64,000 nucleotides of DNA from Lentisphaerota bacterium (lineage in GTDB: Bacteria > Verrucomicrobiota > Lentisphaeria > Victivallales > Victivallaceae): positions 1-64,000 of the forward strand of contig SUVW01000012.1 of NCBI GenBank assembly GCA_015061815.1. The letters run 5' to 3'. This document shows, piece after piece, positions 35,538-44,991 of the stretch; within the stretch, counting starts at the first letter, position 1, and the number at the start of each line of letters is the position of its first letter. A program made the position numbers and the translations under genes. Below the pieces are notes generated by a model, which made no database searches, had not been told where the DNA came from, and saw only the letters and a list, made by a program, of their open reading frames with translations.

Positions 35538-36411
35538 AATTTACCTCATTGATCAAATTCCGGAAACGCGGATGAGATGAACCCCACATCATTTTGGCCA
35601 TTTCCAGCAAAGCTCCGCCTTTAACTCCTGAATTGCGTAATTGAGTAAAAAATTTATCTCTCCCTTCTTCCGGCAGAATTCCGCTTTTCCCATTCAACCG
35701 CAGCAGCAGATACGGGTCTTTCAGCCAGTTGCGGGCGATCATCACCCCCGCTGCTCCGGTCAATCGTATCAATCCTGCCGCATCATGATATGAATCGATA
35801 TCGCCGTTGACAATAAGCGGGATATTCCGGCAAAGTGCTGCGGCATGTTTCAAACGTTCATCCCGGTATTGCCGGGGAAGGGGGGAATACGTTTCTTTTA
35901 CGGTCCGGTAATGCAGGAAGATTTTGGAAATACATTTTTGTGCCGATAATGCCGGTATGAAAATTTCCATATCTTCCGGAGAAGCAAAGCCGGTACGCAA
36001 TTTTACCGATAGCTTTCCCGGTTTCAGAAAGGAGGCGACTTCTGCGCAGAAATCAGCGATTTTTTCCGGATGCTTCAACATTGCCCCTCCGGAATTGTTA
36101 TGCACCACCCGGTTGCTCGGACAGCCCATATTCAGATTTATTCCTTCAACTCCCGGCAAAGTTTGCAGAAAACTGCCACACTTGCCAAGCAGGCGTGGAT
36201 CATTGCCCATTAATTGAACAGTCACCGGAAGACCGGAAGCAAGGTAGGGCCGGACAAAATCCGTCAATTTTCCCGCCGATGGCACACTCTCTGTCAGCCG
36301 GATGAATGGAGTCATCCACCGGTCAACAAGTTTGAGGGCGGAAACGGCATTTACAAATTCCCTGCGTCCGATACCCTCCATCGGGCCTGGCCATATTTCA
36401 ATTTTATCCAT
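35527..36411 (-). CDS. tRNA-dihydrouridine synthase family protein
   Basis: A 294-aa FMN-dependent barrel protein. Conserved features: WPGPMEGIGRREF at the start, QLMGNDP, GINLNMGCPSNRVVHNNSGG with the catalytic Cys, SVKLRTGF, IFLHYRTVKETY (HxR) and VNGDIDSYHDA. It reduces uridines in tRNA D loops. It is slightly shorter than DusA-C, and the subgroup cannot be set. It converges with and overlaps the antiporter gene. Confidence 0.92.
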   Translation of the reverse strand: MDKIEIWPGPMEGIGRREFVNAVSALKLVDRWMTPFIRLTESVPSAGKLTDFVRPYLASGLPVTVQLMGNDPRLLGKCGSFLQTLPGVEGINLNMGCPSNRVVHNNSGGAMLKHPEKIADFCAEVASFLKPGKLSVKLRTGFASPEDMEIFIPALSAQKCISKIFLHYRTVKETYSPLPRQYRDERLKHAAALCRNIPLIVNGDIDSYHDAAGLIRLTGAAGVMIARNWLKDPYLLLRLNGKSGILPEEGRDKFFTQLRNSGVKGGALLEMAKMMWGSSHPRFRNLINEVNFTG

Positions 36412-36598
36412 AAATATCTGTTAATAGTTTATATTGTGCGACAGATGTCATTATGTTTTGATATATTCTTATGTCTGCAATCAGCTGTTATGTAATGCAA
36501 TTTTTACAAAATCCGGGACATCCCCTGAAAAAACGGAGTCCAAAGCTGTCCATTTTATAAATATACCGCAGCAATCGTTTTTTTGCCAGTATCAAGAC

Positions 36599-36626
36599 TT
36601 GATTTTTTTCATTAATGTTGTATATT
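36599..36626 (+). promoter_or_regulatory. promoter of the second small CBM48 gene
   Basis: TTGATT (36599-36604), 16 bases, TATATT (36621-36626) in a ttgtatattaa context, very similar to the glycogen operon promoter at 16702. Confidence 0.7.
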
Positions 36627-36690
36627 AAACAGGGTACAGAGGTTATATTTAACATTCCGGCAGGTTTTTGTGCCGTTGAGGAGGAATGAA

Positions 36691-36984
36691 ATGGTAAAAA
36701 TCGGTAAGACCGGCAAAGATGGTTTGTTTCCGGTCTGTTTCTCTTATGCGGCTTCTCCGGGGCATACGGTGTCATTGGCCGGTGTATTCAACGACTGGGA
36801 CCCGATAAAATCTCCGATGAAATTCAACCCTAAAAGCAATCTTTACGAAATCGCTTTGCGTCTGCCATCCGGTGATTATGAGTATAAGCTGGTGGTTGAT
36901 GGCCAATGGCTGCCGGATGAAGGGAATCCGAATTTCGTTTCTAATGATTTTGGCACTTTGAACAGTATTATCAGGATAAAATAA
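36691..36984 (+). CDS. small stand-alone glycogen-binding (CBM48) protein
   Basis: A 97-aa protein, same length as the protein at 16774 and clearly paralogous: VSLAGVFNDWDPIKSP, LPSGDYEYKLVVDGQWLPDEGN and NFVSNDFGTLNSI. It has no enzyme domain. ATG 36691 is chosen because gaggagga lies 5 bases upstream; an earlier in-frame ATG at 36670 would precede that site. It is a single-gene unit away from other glycogen genes, so it may act as a second adaptor or regulator of glycogen metabolism. Confidence 0.87.
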   Translation: MVKIGKTGKDGLFPVCFSYAASPGHTVSLAGVFNDWDPIKSPMKFNPKSNLYEIALRLPSGDYEYKLVVDGQWLPDEGNPNFVSNDFGTLNSIIRIK

Positions 36985-37162
36985 AGCATTGTGCCCTTAT
37001 TTCACGCTTATCACCCCGTTTCGGTTTTGCCGCGCCGTGACAAGCCGTGTGGATCAAACCGTTATTGCGCGATTGATGAATTTTTTGTTTGCGATTATCG
37101 CAATCAATGACTGTATGAATGCAAGTTTTACAAAGTTCGGGAATATTGCCCCTCAATAACAA

Positions 37163-37204
37163 ATATAAAAATCCCCACTCCGCAAATTACTGCGGAATGG
37201 GGAT
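37163..37204 (-). terminator. terminator of fabG
   Basis: Near-perfect stem atccccactccgca (37171-37184) / tgcggaatggggat (37191-37204). On the minus strand it is followed by tttttatatttg. It could also stop transcription from the CBM48 gene on the other strand. Confidence 0.85.
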
Positions 37205-37221
37205 CGCTTTTTACAAAATGA

Positions 37222-37968
37222 TTACATCAGCATGCCGCCATCGACATTGATGACCTGACCGGTGACGTAGTCCGAATCGGGTGAGCAGAGGAAGCAGACG
37301 ACATTGGCGACATCTTCAGGTTTTCCGCCGCGTTTTGCCGGGATGATGGTCAGGAACGCATCGCGGGCCGCCTGGGGCAGCTGGGCGGTCATATCAGTTT
37401 CGATATAGCCGGGGGCAACTGCATTGACCTGAATGTTGCGGGCGCCGAACTCTTTTGCGGTAGTTTTGGCCAGAGCGATGACCCCGGCTTTACTGGCGGA
37501 GTAGTTGGCCTGTCCGACATTTCCCATCCGGCCGACGACTGAAGAGATGTTGACGATTTTTCCGGCACGTGCTTTCATCATCGGGCGGACGGCGGCTTTG
37601 GTGAAGTTGAATGTGCCTTTAAGGTTGACGGCGATGACCGCATCCCACTGATCTTCGGTCATTTTGAGCATCAGAGTATCTTTGGTGATACCGGCGTTGT
37701 TGACCAGAATATCCAGTTTGCCGAAGTCATTGACAACTGCTGCAACGGTGGCCTCGGCATCTTCAAATTTTGCAACATTGGCCGCATAAGCGCGGGCTTC
37801 GATACCGGCGGCGGTAAATTCATCAGCAGTCTGCTGGGCAGTTTCCAGCATGATGTCGACAATTGCCAATTTTGCTCCTTCGGCGGCGAGCCGGGCGCAG
37901 ATAGCTTTGCCGATGCCCCGGGCACCACCGGTAACGATGGCGACTTTTCCTTCAAGTTTCTTGCACAT
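37222..37968 (-). CDS. fabG: 3-oxoacyl-ACP reductase
   Basis: A 248-aa short-chain dehydrogenase. It has TGGARGIG for NADPH binding, NNAGIT, the catalytic Ser in NISSVVGRMGN and Tyr-x-x-x-Lys in YSASKAG, then PGYIETDMT. These match FabG of type II fatty acid synthesis. ATG 37968 is preferred since aaaggag lies upstream at good spacing and the preceding in-frame residues are not family-like. accD, another fatty acid gene, is at 48551. Confidence 0.94.
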   Translation of the reverse strand: MCKKLEGKVAIVTGGARGIGKAICARLAAEGAKLAIVDIMLETAQQTADEFTAAGIEARAYAANVAKFEDAEATVAAVVNDFGKLDILVNNAGITKDTLMLKMTEDQWDAVIAVNLKGTFNFTKAAVRPMMKARAGKIVNISSVVGRMGNVGQANYSASKAGVIALAKTTAKEFGARNIQVNAVAPGYIETDMTAQLPQAARDAFLTIIPAKRGGKPEDVANVVCFLCSPDSDYVTGQVINVDGGMLM

Positions 37969-38037
37969 GATTTTTTTACTCCTTTTTTTGTTCAGTTCGT
38001 TGTTTACTGTATAAAATAGCACATGATAAGCTGTTTT

Positions 38038-38511
38038 TCAAATTTCCAGAATGTCGCGGTTCTGCCGCATTGCTTCGTAAAGGGTGATGCTGACGGCATT
38101 GGCGAGATTCAGACTGCGGCTGAATTTTCCCGGCATGGGGATCTGCCACATGTCATTTCGGTACATTTCATAAAATTCTTTGGGCAATCCGGCAGATTCT
38201 CTGCCGAAAACCAGATAATCGCCGATCTTATATCCGGCATCAAAAAAGCTTTTTTCGCCGTGAGTGGAGATGAAAAACATTTTTTTCGGCTTTTCCGAAG
38301 AGATGAAAGAATCCCAATCCGGATGGATCACCGGAGAGAGGTGCTGCCAGTAATCCAGTCCGGCGCGTTTAAGATATTTATCTTCCAGAGAAAAACCAAG
38401 CGGTTCGATCAGGTGCAGCCGGCAGTTCGTGGATATGGCCAGACGGCCGATCGTGCCGGTGTTTTGCGGTATTTCCGGTTGGAACAGAACGATATTGAAT
38501 GCGTTTTCCAT
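38038..38511 (-). CDS. trmL: tRNA (cytidine/uridine-34-2'-O)-methyltransferase
   Basis: A 157-aa SPOUT methyltransferase. NIVLFQPEIPQNTGTIGRLA opens the protein; LHLIEPLGFSLEDKYLKRAG, LVFGRESAGLP and IPMPGKFSRSLNLANAVSI form the knotted SAM site. It modifies the wobble base of leucine tRNAs. The start overlaps the upstream methyltransferase stop by one base (TAATG), so the two are translationally coupled. Confidence 0.93.
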   Translation of the reverse strand: MENAFNIVLFQPEIPQNTGTIGRLAISTNCRLHLIEPLGFSLEDKYLKRAGLDYWQHLSPVIHPDWDSFISSEKPKKMFFISTHGEKSFFDAGYKIGDYLVFGRESAGLPKEFYEMYRNDMWQIPMPGKFSRSLNLANAVSITLYEAMRQNRDILEI

Positions 38512-39845
38512 TATTTCACCTTACGCATTTTTGCCATAAAAAGGGAATCACAATCCCCGTCGGTACTGTCGATGCGCAGCATGCCGGGTATTATTTTCCC
38601 GGTCAACGGGTGTTCAAAAGGATCGAGTTTGTATTCCGGGTGGGCCGCGAGAAAATCTTTGACAACCTCACCGTTTTCCATGTCAAAAAGTGAGCATGTC
38701 GCGTATACCAGAACTCCATTTGTCCGGATGGCGGCGGAGTAATTTTCCAGGATTTGCCGCTGGGTGGCCGATAATTCCCGGATATCATCATCAGTAAGTT
38801 TCCATTGAGCCCCGGGGTTGCGCCGCCACACTCCGGAACAACTGCAGGGGGCATCGATCAGTATTCCGTCATAGAGATGTTTGCCTTTCCATGCAGTACC
38901 GTTATGCGGTTTGGTAATGATGTTGGGAAATCCCGCACGTCTGGCGCGCAGGCGCAGATCGTTAAGTTTTTCGCTCCGGATATCTCCGGCGGTAACACTT
39001 CCTTTGCGGTTCATCAGTTGAGCCAGATGCAAAGTTTTTCCGCCGGCTCCGGCGCAGGGGTCGAGCCAGCGTTCACCGGGTTTCGGCGCGGCGACGATGC
39101 TCACGCATTGACTGGCCAGATCCTGAATTTCAAAACAGCCGGCTTTGAAACTTTCCAGTGTGTAAAGATTTATTTTTGCTCTGATTTGTACAGCATTGGA
39201 AATAACCGGGTGGATAGCTGTTTCTGCGCCGCAGCTTTGCAATTCATTGAGAACTTTTGCTGTATCCTGACATTGCAGGCGTATCCAGATCGGCGGACGG
39301 CAGGCAAGGATTTTCAGGAATGCTGCAATATCCAGATTTTCCGGCAGCATCTCTTTTATCCATTGCGGCAGCAGATCTTCATCATGCAGCCGGATACCGC
39401 AATTGAAGTATCCGGCCATTTGATTGGCTCTTGCGCATGGATTATTCAGCGGGGAGGGCAATGCCGGCAGCCCGCACGCATCCATGATGGCAAAAGCATT
39501 ATCCCGGTCTCCGGAAATGAAGCATCCGGCCATCAGCATGGCGGAAAGTTCTCTGGCGGTCAACCGGATATTTCCGGATTCGACCTCCAGCAATCTGTCC
39601 TGCGGCAAAAAGCGGCGTAAAAAACCCCAGAAGCGCAAGGCGGCATACACTGTTTCAGAAATAAAACCGCGATCCCGGGAACCGCAGCGGCGGTTTTCCC
39701 GGAAGTAGGCAGCCAATATCCGGTCGGCAGGCAGCTGCCTGCCGAAACCGCCGCTTAACACACGGCGGGCGGCATCATTGAGCAAATTCAATTGCGCCCG
39801 GAACTTTTCCGGAGAGAGATTTCTTTTTTCACGATATTCTTTCAT
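38511..39845 (-). CDS. RsmB-like rRNA (cytosine-5)-methyltransferase (NOL1/NOP2/Sun family)
   Basis: A 444-aa protein. An N-terminal NusB-like helical domain (about 1-150; AAYFRENRRCGSRDRGFISE) is followed by the methyltransferase with WLDPCAGAGGKTLHLAQLM (SAM site), DAPCSCSGVWRRNPGAQW with the catalytic PC Cys, and YATCSLFDMENGEVV with the TC Cys. It is most like RsmB, which makes m5C967 in 16S rRNA, but the target is inferred. It forms an operon with trmL. Confidence 0.88.
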   Translation of the reverse strand: MKEYREKRNLSPEKFRAQLNLLNDAARRVLSGGFGRQLPADRILAAYFRENRRCGSRDRGFISETVYAALRFWGFLRRFLPQDRLLEVESGNIRLTARELSAMLMAGCFISGDRDNAFAIMDACGLPALPSPLNNPCARANQMAGYFNCGIRLHDEDLLPQWIKEMLPENLDIAAFLKILACRPPIWIRLQCQDTAKVLNELQSCGAETAIHPVISNAVQIRAKINLYTLESFKAGCFEIQDLASQCVSIVAAPKPGERWLDPCAGAGGKTLHLAQLMNRKGSVTAGDIRSEKLNDLRLRARRAGFPNIITKPHNGTAWKGKHLYDGILIDAPCSCSGVWRRNPGAQWKLTDDDIRELSATQRQILENYSAAIRTNGVLVYATCSLFDMENGEVVKDFLAAHPEYKLDPFEHPLTGKIIPGMLRIDSTDGDCDSLFMAKMRKVK

Positions 39846-40215
39846 AATAGTTTAATATACTCCACAAAAGCTGCTTTGTCCACAAAAAAATATGAAAAGC
39901 GCAATGAATACTTGAAAAAAACAGATTTCCATGATATCTTAATGGCGCTGGGGTGGATAAAAAGGTGTTTTTTTTATATGCCGTGAAAATAAAATCGGCA
40001 TTTATCCCGTTATTCCTGGTAAGATGTGTGGGTTTTATTCAAAATCAATGCCGGGGGGTATCGTATTTACGAACTTCTGTTGAACGACCGGGACGAATGT
40101 TACTCCGGTCCGGGTGCCTGCGGGAAAGATTTTTGTATATAAATATAGTGAAAATAACAACAAATATCAGAGAGCAACATAACCTGTAATAAAATAAAGG
40201 AAAGGGGAACAAAAA
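39846..40215 (+). other. long leader region upstream of the second symporter
   Basis: A 370-base gene-free stretch. A promoter TTGAAA (39912-39917), 17 bases, TATCTT (39935-39940) would give a leader of about 270 bases for the symporter at 40216. The leader holds a small hairpin atgccg (39978-39983) / cggcat (39996-40001) and a GC-rich block near 40075-40130. A second tatataaatatag near 40136-40148 could be another -10 region without a clear -35. No known riboswitch was recognised. Confidence 0.5.
39912..39940 (+). promoter_or_regulatory. promoter upstream of the second symporter
   Basis: TTGAAA (39912-39917), 17 bases, TATCTT (39935-39940). It is divergent from the rRNA methyltransferase gene. 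Confidence 0.55.
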
Positions 40216-42297
40216 ATGTTGACTTTGTTTGGTGCCGCAATGCGGCAGGTCGAGATCAACCATTCCGGTATGCAGACGCTGGACTGGGTGATCGTAATCG
40301 GAGCGATCGCATTGCTTACCGGAGTGTTGCTTTACTGCAACCGGTATATGCGCAATGCGGCGGACTTTCTGGCTGCCAACCGTTGTGCCGGACGGTATGT
40401 GATGAGTATTTCCGAAGGTATTGCCGGATTCGGCCTGATCAGTGCGGTCGCCACCTGGGAAGCTTTTATGGTAAACGGTTTTGCCGGCACCTGGTGGGCG
40501 ATGCTGACTTCGCCTTTCAACTTGATCCTGGCTCTGGTGGCGTGGGTGACCTACCGTATGCGTGAAACCCGCTGTCTGACCCTGGCGCAGTTTTATGAAG
40601 TTCGCTACAGCCGGAAGTTCCGTGTCGGTGCCGGTATCGTGACTTTTATCAGCGGTATCGTCAACTACGGTATTTTTCCGATGGTGTCAGTGCGCTTCCT
40701 GATGACTTTCTGTCAGATCCCGGATTCGGTTTACTGGCTCGGGATAAACTGGAATCTCTGGGCGATTCTGCTGGCATTCTGTATCGGTTTGGGTGTGCTT
40801 TTCGGCGCATTCGGCGGTCAGATCGCTATTATGGTTACCGACTTTATGCAGGGTGTTCTCTGCAATGTGGCTTTTGTGATCTTTATTTTCTTCATCTTCA
40901 AGCTTGGCGAATGGGATACCAGCGGCGGTTTTGTCAGCTGGGAACAGATCTCTTCTGCTCTGGAAAAAGGCGAGGGTATCTCTCAAATCAACCCGTTTGA
41001 AAATACCAAAGTGCGTGACTTCAATATCTGGTATTATCTTATCGGTTTTGTGGCGTTGTTCTACGGTCGCGGCGGCTGGCAGGGGTCTGCCGGTTATGCA
41101 GCAGCTGCCAAAAGCCCGCATGAGAAGAAAATGGCCGGTATTCTCGGTACCTGGCGCGGTATCGCGCAGACTCTGGTGTTGATGCTTTTTCCGCTGGCGG
41201 TCATTACCATTATGGGCAATCTGCCGGAATTCGCTGAACTCAAAGGCATCATCAACGAGAAACTTGCCGGAGTGACCAACGCCACTGAACGCGGTCAGCA
41301 GCTGGTGCCGATAGCACTGTCACTGATCATGCCTTCCGGACTTCTCGGACTTTTTGTTGCGGTCATGTTTGCCGCGATGCTTTCTACCGATGACACCTAC
41401 ATGCACAGCTGGGGTTCGATCCTCGTGCAGGATGTTATCATGCCCTTCCGCAAAAAACCGCTTACTCCGAAACAGCACATCTGGGCTTTGCGCGGCGGTA
41501 TCATCGCGGTTGGTATTTTTGCCTGGTTTTTCAGCGTGTTCTGGGAACAGAATACACCGGTACTGCTCTTTTTCCAGTTGACCGGTGCTATCGTTTCCGG
41601 TGCCGGTGCCGCGATCGTCGGCGGACTTTACTGGAAACGCGGAACTACGACTGCGGCATGGGTGAGTTACTTCGCCGGTGCGGCTATTGCGGTAAGCGGT
41701 GTGATCTGCCAGCAGGCATGGCCGCATGGCATGGGACAGTGGTTCATTGACCACGCCGGATGGGATTTCCTCAACAACTTCAAAGATTCTCTCGGCAAGT
41801 TGTACTTCCCGATCAACGGTCAGTATATCACTTTGATCAACATGATCATCTGTACTCTCTCCTATGTCGGTATCTCGCTTTTTGAACACTATTTCCGGGG
41901 CATTCCCGACTTCAATCTGGATAAAATGCTTCATCGCGGTATTTATGATACCAACAACGAACACGTGGAACAGGGAAATGTCAGTTGGATCCACCGGGTT
42001 TTCGGTATTACTCCGGAATTTACCCTGGGCGACAAACTGCTCTATGCGTCGACGATCCTGTGGACACTTTTCTGGACGGTTATATTTGTGGTTTACACCA
42101 CGATGTATTTCTCGGTCGGAGTTACCGACAGTCAGTGGCTTGATTTGTGGCACTTCAAGATCTATGTGACCTTGATCCTCGGTGTCGGCTGTACGATATG
42201 GTTCCTTATCGGCGGTATTTACGACGTGATCAATCTTTTCAAAGCTCTTGCCAATTCGAAAGCTGACGATTCAGATGATGGTTCTGTGGTAAAATAA
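40216..42297 (+). CDS. sodium:solute symporter (SSS family), large type
   Basis: A 693-aa membrane protein, about 100 residues longer than the symporter at 1576. It has the SSS pattern around NAADFLAANRCAGRYVMSIS, GFVALFYGRGGWQGSAGYAA and MFAAMLSTDDTYMHSWGS (sodium-site helix), and about 13-15 helices; an extended segment between late helices contains LFEHYFRGIPDFNLDKMLHR. The substrate is unknown. gaaaggggaa precedes ATG. It is a single-gene unit with its own promoter and terminator, so it is probably regulated alone. Confidence 0.9.
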   Translation: MLTLFGAAMRQVEINHSGMQTLDWVIVIGAIALLTGVLLYCNRYMRNAADFLAANRCAGRYVMSISEGIAGFGLISAVATWEAFMVNGFAGTWWAMLTSPFNLILALVAWVTYRMRETRCLTLAQFYEVRYSRKFRVGAGIVTFISGIVNYGIFPMVSVRFLMTFCQIPDSVYWLGINWNLWAILLAFCIGLGVLFGAFGGQIAIMVTDFMQGVLCNVAFVIFIFFIFKLGEWDTSGGFVSWEQISSALEKGEGISQINPFENTKVRDFNIWYYLIGFVALFYGRGGWQGSAGYAAAAKSPHEKKMAGILGTWRGIAQTLVLMLFPLAVITIMGNLPEFAELKGIINEKLAGVTNATERGQQLVPIALSLIMPSGLLGLFVAVMFAAMLSTDDTYMHSWGSILVQDVIMPFRKKPLTPKQHIWALRGGIIAVGIFAWFFSVFWEQNTPVLLFFQLTGAIVSGAGAAIVGGLYWKRGTTTAAWVSYFAGAAIAVSGVICQQAWPHGMGQWFIDHAGWDFLNNFKDSLGKLYFPINGQYITLINMIICTLSYVGISLFEHYFRGIPDFNLDKMLHRGIYDTNNEHVEQGNVSWIHRVFGITPEFTLGDKLLYASTILWTLFWTVIFVVYTTMYFSVGVTDSQWLDLWHFKIYVTLILGVGCTIWFLIGGIYDVINLFKALANSKADDSDDGSVVK

Positions 42298-42312
42298 GTT
42301 GCCAGACACTCG

Positions 42313-42341
42313 GCGGCGGGAAAATCCCGCCGCTTTTTTTT
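42313..42341 (+). terminator. rho-independent terminator after the second symporter
   Basis: Perfect stem gcggcggg (42313-42320) / cccgccgc (42326-42333) with a 5-base loop and eight T's following. Confidence 0.93.
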
Positions 42342-42350
42342 GTTCCGGTA

Positions 42351-42379
42351 TTGATTTCATTGAGTTGCGGTGCTATCTT
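42351..42379 (+). promoter_or_regulatory. promoter of the DUF1846-argC unit
   Basis: TTGATT (42351-42356), 17 bases, TATCTT (42374-42379), about 30 bases before ATG 42410. Confidence 0.6.
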
Positions 42380-42409
42380 AAACAGAACACAAAAAACAGG
42401 TGATTGATT

Positions 42410-43933
42410 ATGTTGAAAATCGGCTTTGACAGTGAAAAGTATTTGGCAGAGCAGTCTGCTGCAATTTTAGAGAGGGCCGGGAAGTTCGGCGACAAGCTGT
42501 ATCTGGAATTCGGCGGTAAACTTATTTGTGATTACCATGCCGCGCGGGTACTTCCGGGATTTGATCCGGATGCGAAGATTAAACTGCTTCAGCGTTTGAA
42601 AGATAAAGTTGATATAGTTATCTGTATCTATGCCGGAGCTATTGAAGAGAAAAAAATGCGTGCGGATTTCGGTCTTTCCTATGATGCCGATACCATGCGC
42701 ACTATTGATGATTTGCGCGATTGGGGACTGGATGTCAAAGCAGTGGTCGTCACCCGTTACCGGGATCAGCCGTCGGTAAAAGGTTTTATCAACCGTCTTT
42801 CCCGTCGCGGCATCCGGGTCTACACCCACCGTCCGATCGAGGGATATCCGACGGATGTGGAAACGATCGTCAGTGATCGCGGGTATGGGGCGAATGAGTA
42901 TATAGAAACTGACCGTCCGATCGTGGTCGTCACCGGGCCGGGGCCTAATTCCGGCAAAATGGGAACCTGTCTGTCGCAGGTATATCACGATTTTCAGCGT
43001 GGAGTAAAAGCCGGATATGCGAAATTTGAAACATTCCCGGTTTGGAGTCTGCCGTTGAAACATCCGGTGAATGTCGCTTATGAAGCGGCAACTGCTGATT
43101 TGGGTGATATAAATATGGTCGACTCTTTCCACCTTGAATCCCGGGGGGAAACGGCGGTCAATTACAACCGCGATATCGAAATTTTTCCGGTGGTGAAAAG
43201 AATTTGCGCGCGGATAATGGAACCGGAACAGCTCTATGTTTCCCCCACTGATATGGGAGTGAACCGGATCGGTTTTGCCATTACTGACGATGATGCAGTG
43301 CGTTATGCGGCCAGACAGGAGATAATCCGGCGGCACTTCCGGGCCATGCGCAATTATGCAGAGGGCGAAGTCGAAGCTTGCGTGCCGGAGAGAATAAAAC
43401 TGCTTATGGATGAGCAGGGAATAACGGAAATGGATCGTAAAGTGGTCGCCCCGGCCAGAGAAGCGGCGGCGGCGGCAATGAAAAATCCGGTAAAATACGG
43501 TCATGACAATATCTTTTGCGGTGCGGCTCTGGAACTGCCGGATGGTACGATCATTACCGGAAAAAATACTCCGCTGCTGCACGCAGCATCCAGCTGCATA
43601 ATCAATGCGATCAAATATCTGGCCGGGTTGCCGTCGGATCTGCATCTGCTTTCTCCGCAAATAATTGAGTCTGTCGGTAAACTTAAACATGATGTATTCG
43701 CTGAAAAACAGATATCTCTGGCATTGGGGGAAACATTGACGGCTTTGAGTGTCAGCACCCCCAGCAATCCGGCGGCGGCATTGGCTCTTGCCCAGCTGGA
43801 TAAACTGCGCGGCTGCGAGATGCATATCAGTCATATCCCGCCGGCCGGAGATGAGACCGGATTGCGGAAATTGGGAATAAATCTGACCAGTGAACCGGTA
43901 TTTACCAGCCGGAATCTGTTTATGGAACAATAA
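42410..43933 (+). CDS. DUF1846 (UPF0371) family protein
   Basis: A 507-aa protein of normal length for DUF1846. The opening IGFDSEKYLAEQSAAILERA, the segment LYLEFGGKLICDYHAARVLP, the nucleotide-binding-like TGPGPNSGKMGTCLSQVYHD and the late NPVKYGHDNIFCGAALE are family features. The fold is Rossmann-like with a P-loop-type element; the biological role is not settled. ATG 42410 is preferred over TTG 42404. It lies 29 bases before argC on the same strand. Confidence 0.9.
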   Translation: MLKIGFDSEKYLAEQSAAILERAGKFGDKLYLEFGGKLICDYHAARVLPGFDPDAKIKLLQRLKDKVDIVICIYAGAIEEKKMRADFGLSYDADTMRTIDDLRDWGLDVKAVVVTRYRDQPSVKGFINRLSRRGIRVYTHRPIEGYPTDVETIVSDRGYGANEYIETDRPIVVVTGPGPNSGKMGTCLSQVYHDFQRGVKAGYAKFETFPVWSLPLKHPVNVAYEAATADLGDINMVDSFHLESRGETAVNYNRDIEIFPVVKRICARIMEPEQLYVSPTDMGVNRIGFAITDDDAVRYAARQEIIRRHFRAMRNYAEGEVEACVPERIKLLMDEQGITEMDRKVVAPAREAAAAAMKNPVKYGHDNIFCGAALELPDGTIITGKNTPLLHAASSCIINAIKYLAGLPSDLHLLSPQIIESVGKLKHDVFAEKQISLALGETLTALSVSTPSNPAAALALAQLDKLRGCEMHISHIPPAGDETGLRKLGINLTSEPVFTSRNLFMEQ

Positions 43934-43962
43934 ATATTTTCATTGTAAAAGGATAAAAATCT

Positions 43963-44991
43963 ATGAAAAAGATCAGAGTAGCTGTATTTGGAGCATCCGG
44001 TTATGCCGGAGAGGAGTTGCTCCGTTTGCTGTTGCGGCACGGGCAGGCGGAAATCGCGGCAGTGACTTCCCGGAAGAACGCCGGAGAGCCGGTTTCTTCG
44101 GTATTTCCACGCTTTACCGGTTTGCCGTTGAATTTTACTGCTCCGGATGAGGTGATGCAGAAGTGTGATTTTGATGCGGCTATTTTGGCTCTGCCGCACG
44201 GTCTTGCTACTGAATTTGCGATCCCGCTTCTGGAAAAAGGAGTCAAAGTTTTTGATATTTCTGCCGATTTCCGCTTGAAAAGCACGGCGAAGTATCAGGA
44301 GTACTACAAGGTTGAGCATCCGGCACCGGAGATGTTGCAAAAAGCGGTTTACGGTCAGCCGGAGCTGTATCGAGAAGAGCTGAAAAGTGCAGATTTGGTT
44401 GCCTGTGCCGGATGTTATCCGACCAGCAGTATTCTGCCGACAGTGCCGCTGTTGAGATCCAAAATCGTCTCTCCGGAAGGGATCGTTGTCGCCAGTTGCT
44501 CCGGCTGTACCGGAGCCGGCCGTAAAGTCGATCTGCCCTATATTTTTCCGGAATGCAATGAAAGTATCAAAGCGTATGCACCGGTGGGGCACCGTCATTT
44601 GCCGGAGATCGAACAGGAGATGGCATTCGCTGCCGGAGTTGATGAGGTGCGGATCAATTTCATCCCGCATCTTGCGCCGATGAATCGCGGCATAAATTCC
44701 ACGATTTTACTTAATGCCATGCCCGGATGCTCCCTTGAGAAAGTCGGGATGGTTTTGAATGAAGCTTACGGCAAAGAGCAGTTCGTGCGGGTGCTTCCGG
44801 CCAAACGGTGTGCGGATACCAAATATGTGTTTATGACCAACTGCTGCGAAATCGGTTATTTCTTTGATGAACACACCAACAAGGTGATCGTTACCAGCTG
44901 CATTGACAACTTGACCAAAGGTGCATCCGGTCAGGCGATCCAGTGTATGAATATCCGTTTCGGCATTGATGAGGCAACCGGATTGCTGTGA
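43963..44991 (+). CDS. argC: N-acetyl-gamma-glutamyl-phosphate reductase
   Basis: A 342-aa enzyme of arginine synthesis that reduces N-acetylglutamyl phosphate to the semialdehyde. RVAVFGASGYAGEELLRLL binds NADP, Cys151 in CAGCYPTSS is the catalytic nucleophile, and HRHLPEIEQEM holds the conserved His. aaagga precedes ATG. The following GNAT gene overlaps its stop, suggesting a functional link. Confidence 0.95.
   Translation: MKKIRVAVFGASGYAGEELLRLLLRHGQAEIAAVTSRKNAGEPVSSVFPRFTGLPLNFTAPDEVMQKCDFDAAILALPHGLATEFAIPLLEKGVKVFDISADFRLKSTAKYQEYYKVEHPAPEMLQKAVYGQPELYREELKSADLVACAGCYPTSSILPTVPLLRSKIVSPEGIVVASCSGCTGAGRKVDLPYIFPECNESIKAYAPVGHRHLPEIEQEMAFAAGVDEVRINFIPHLAPMNRGINSTILLNAMPGCSLEKVGMVLNEAYGKEQFVRVLPAKRCADTKYVFMTNCCEIGYFFDEHTNKVIVTSCIDNLTKGASGQAIQCMNIRFGIDEATGLL

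Larger units (their letters stand above)
36474..37153. repeat. imperfect direct repeat flanking the second small CBM48 gene
   Basis: Bases 36474-36526 and 37098-37153 are similar over about 55 bases, sharing blocks such as tgcaatttttacaaaatccgg versus tgcaagttttacaaagttcgg and a closing cccct. The gene at 36691 lies between. On the minus strand both could encode the same short CKxCI peptide, hinting at a decayed repeated element. The second copy also contains a ttgcgat/atcgcaa hairpin (about 37088-37102). Confidence 0.55.

Noticed and set aside
42467-43930. 487-codon open frame antisense to the DUF1846 gene
   Set aside because: The DUF1846 protein on the plus strand is clearly recognisable; the antisense product is basic, low-quality sequence.
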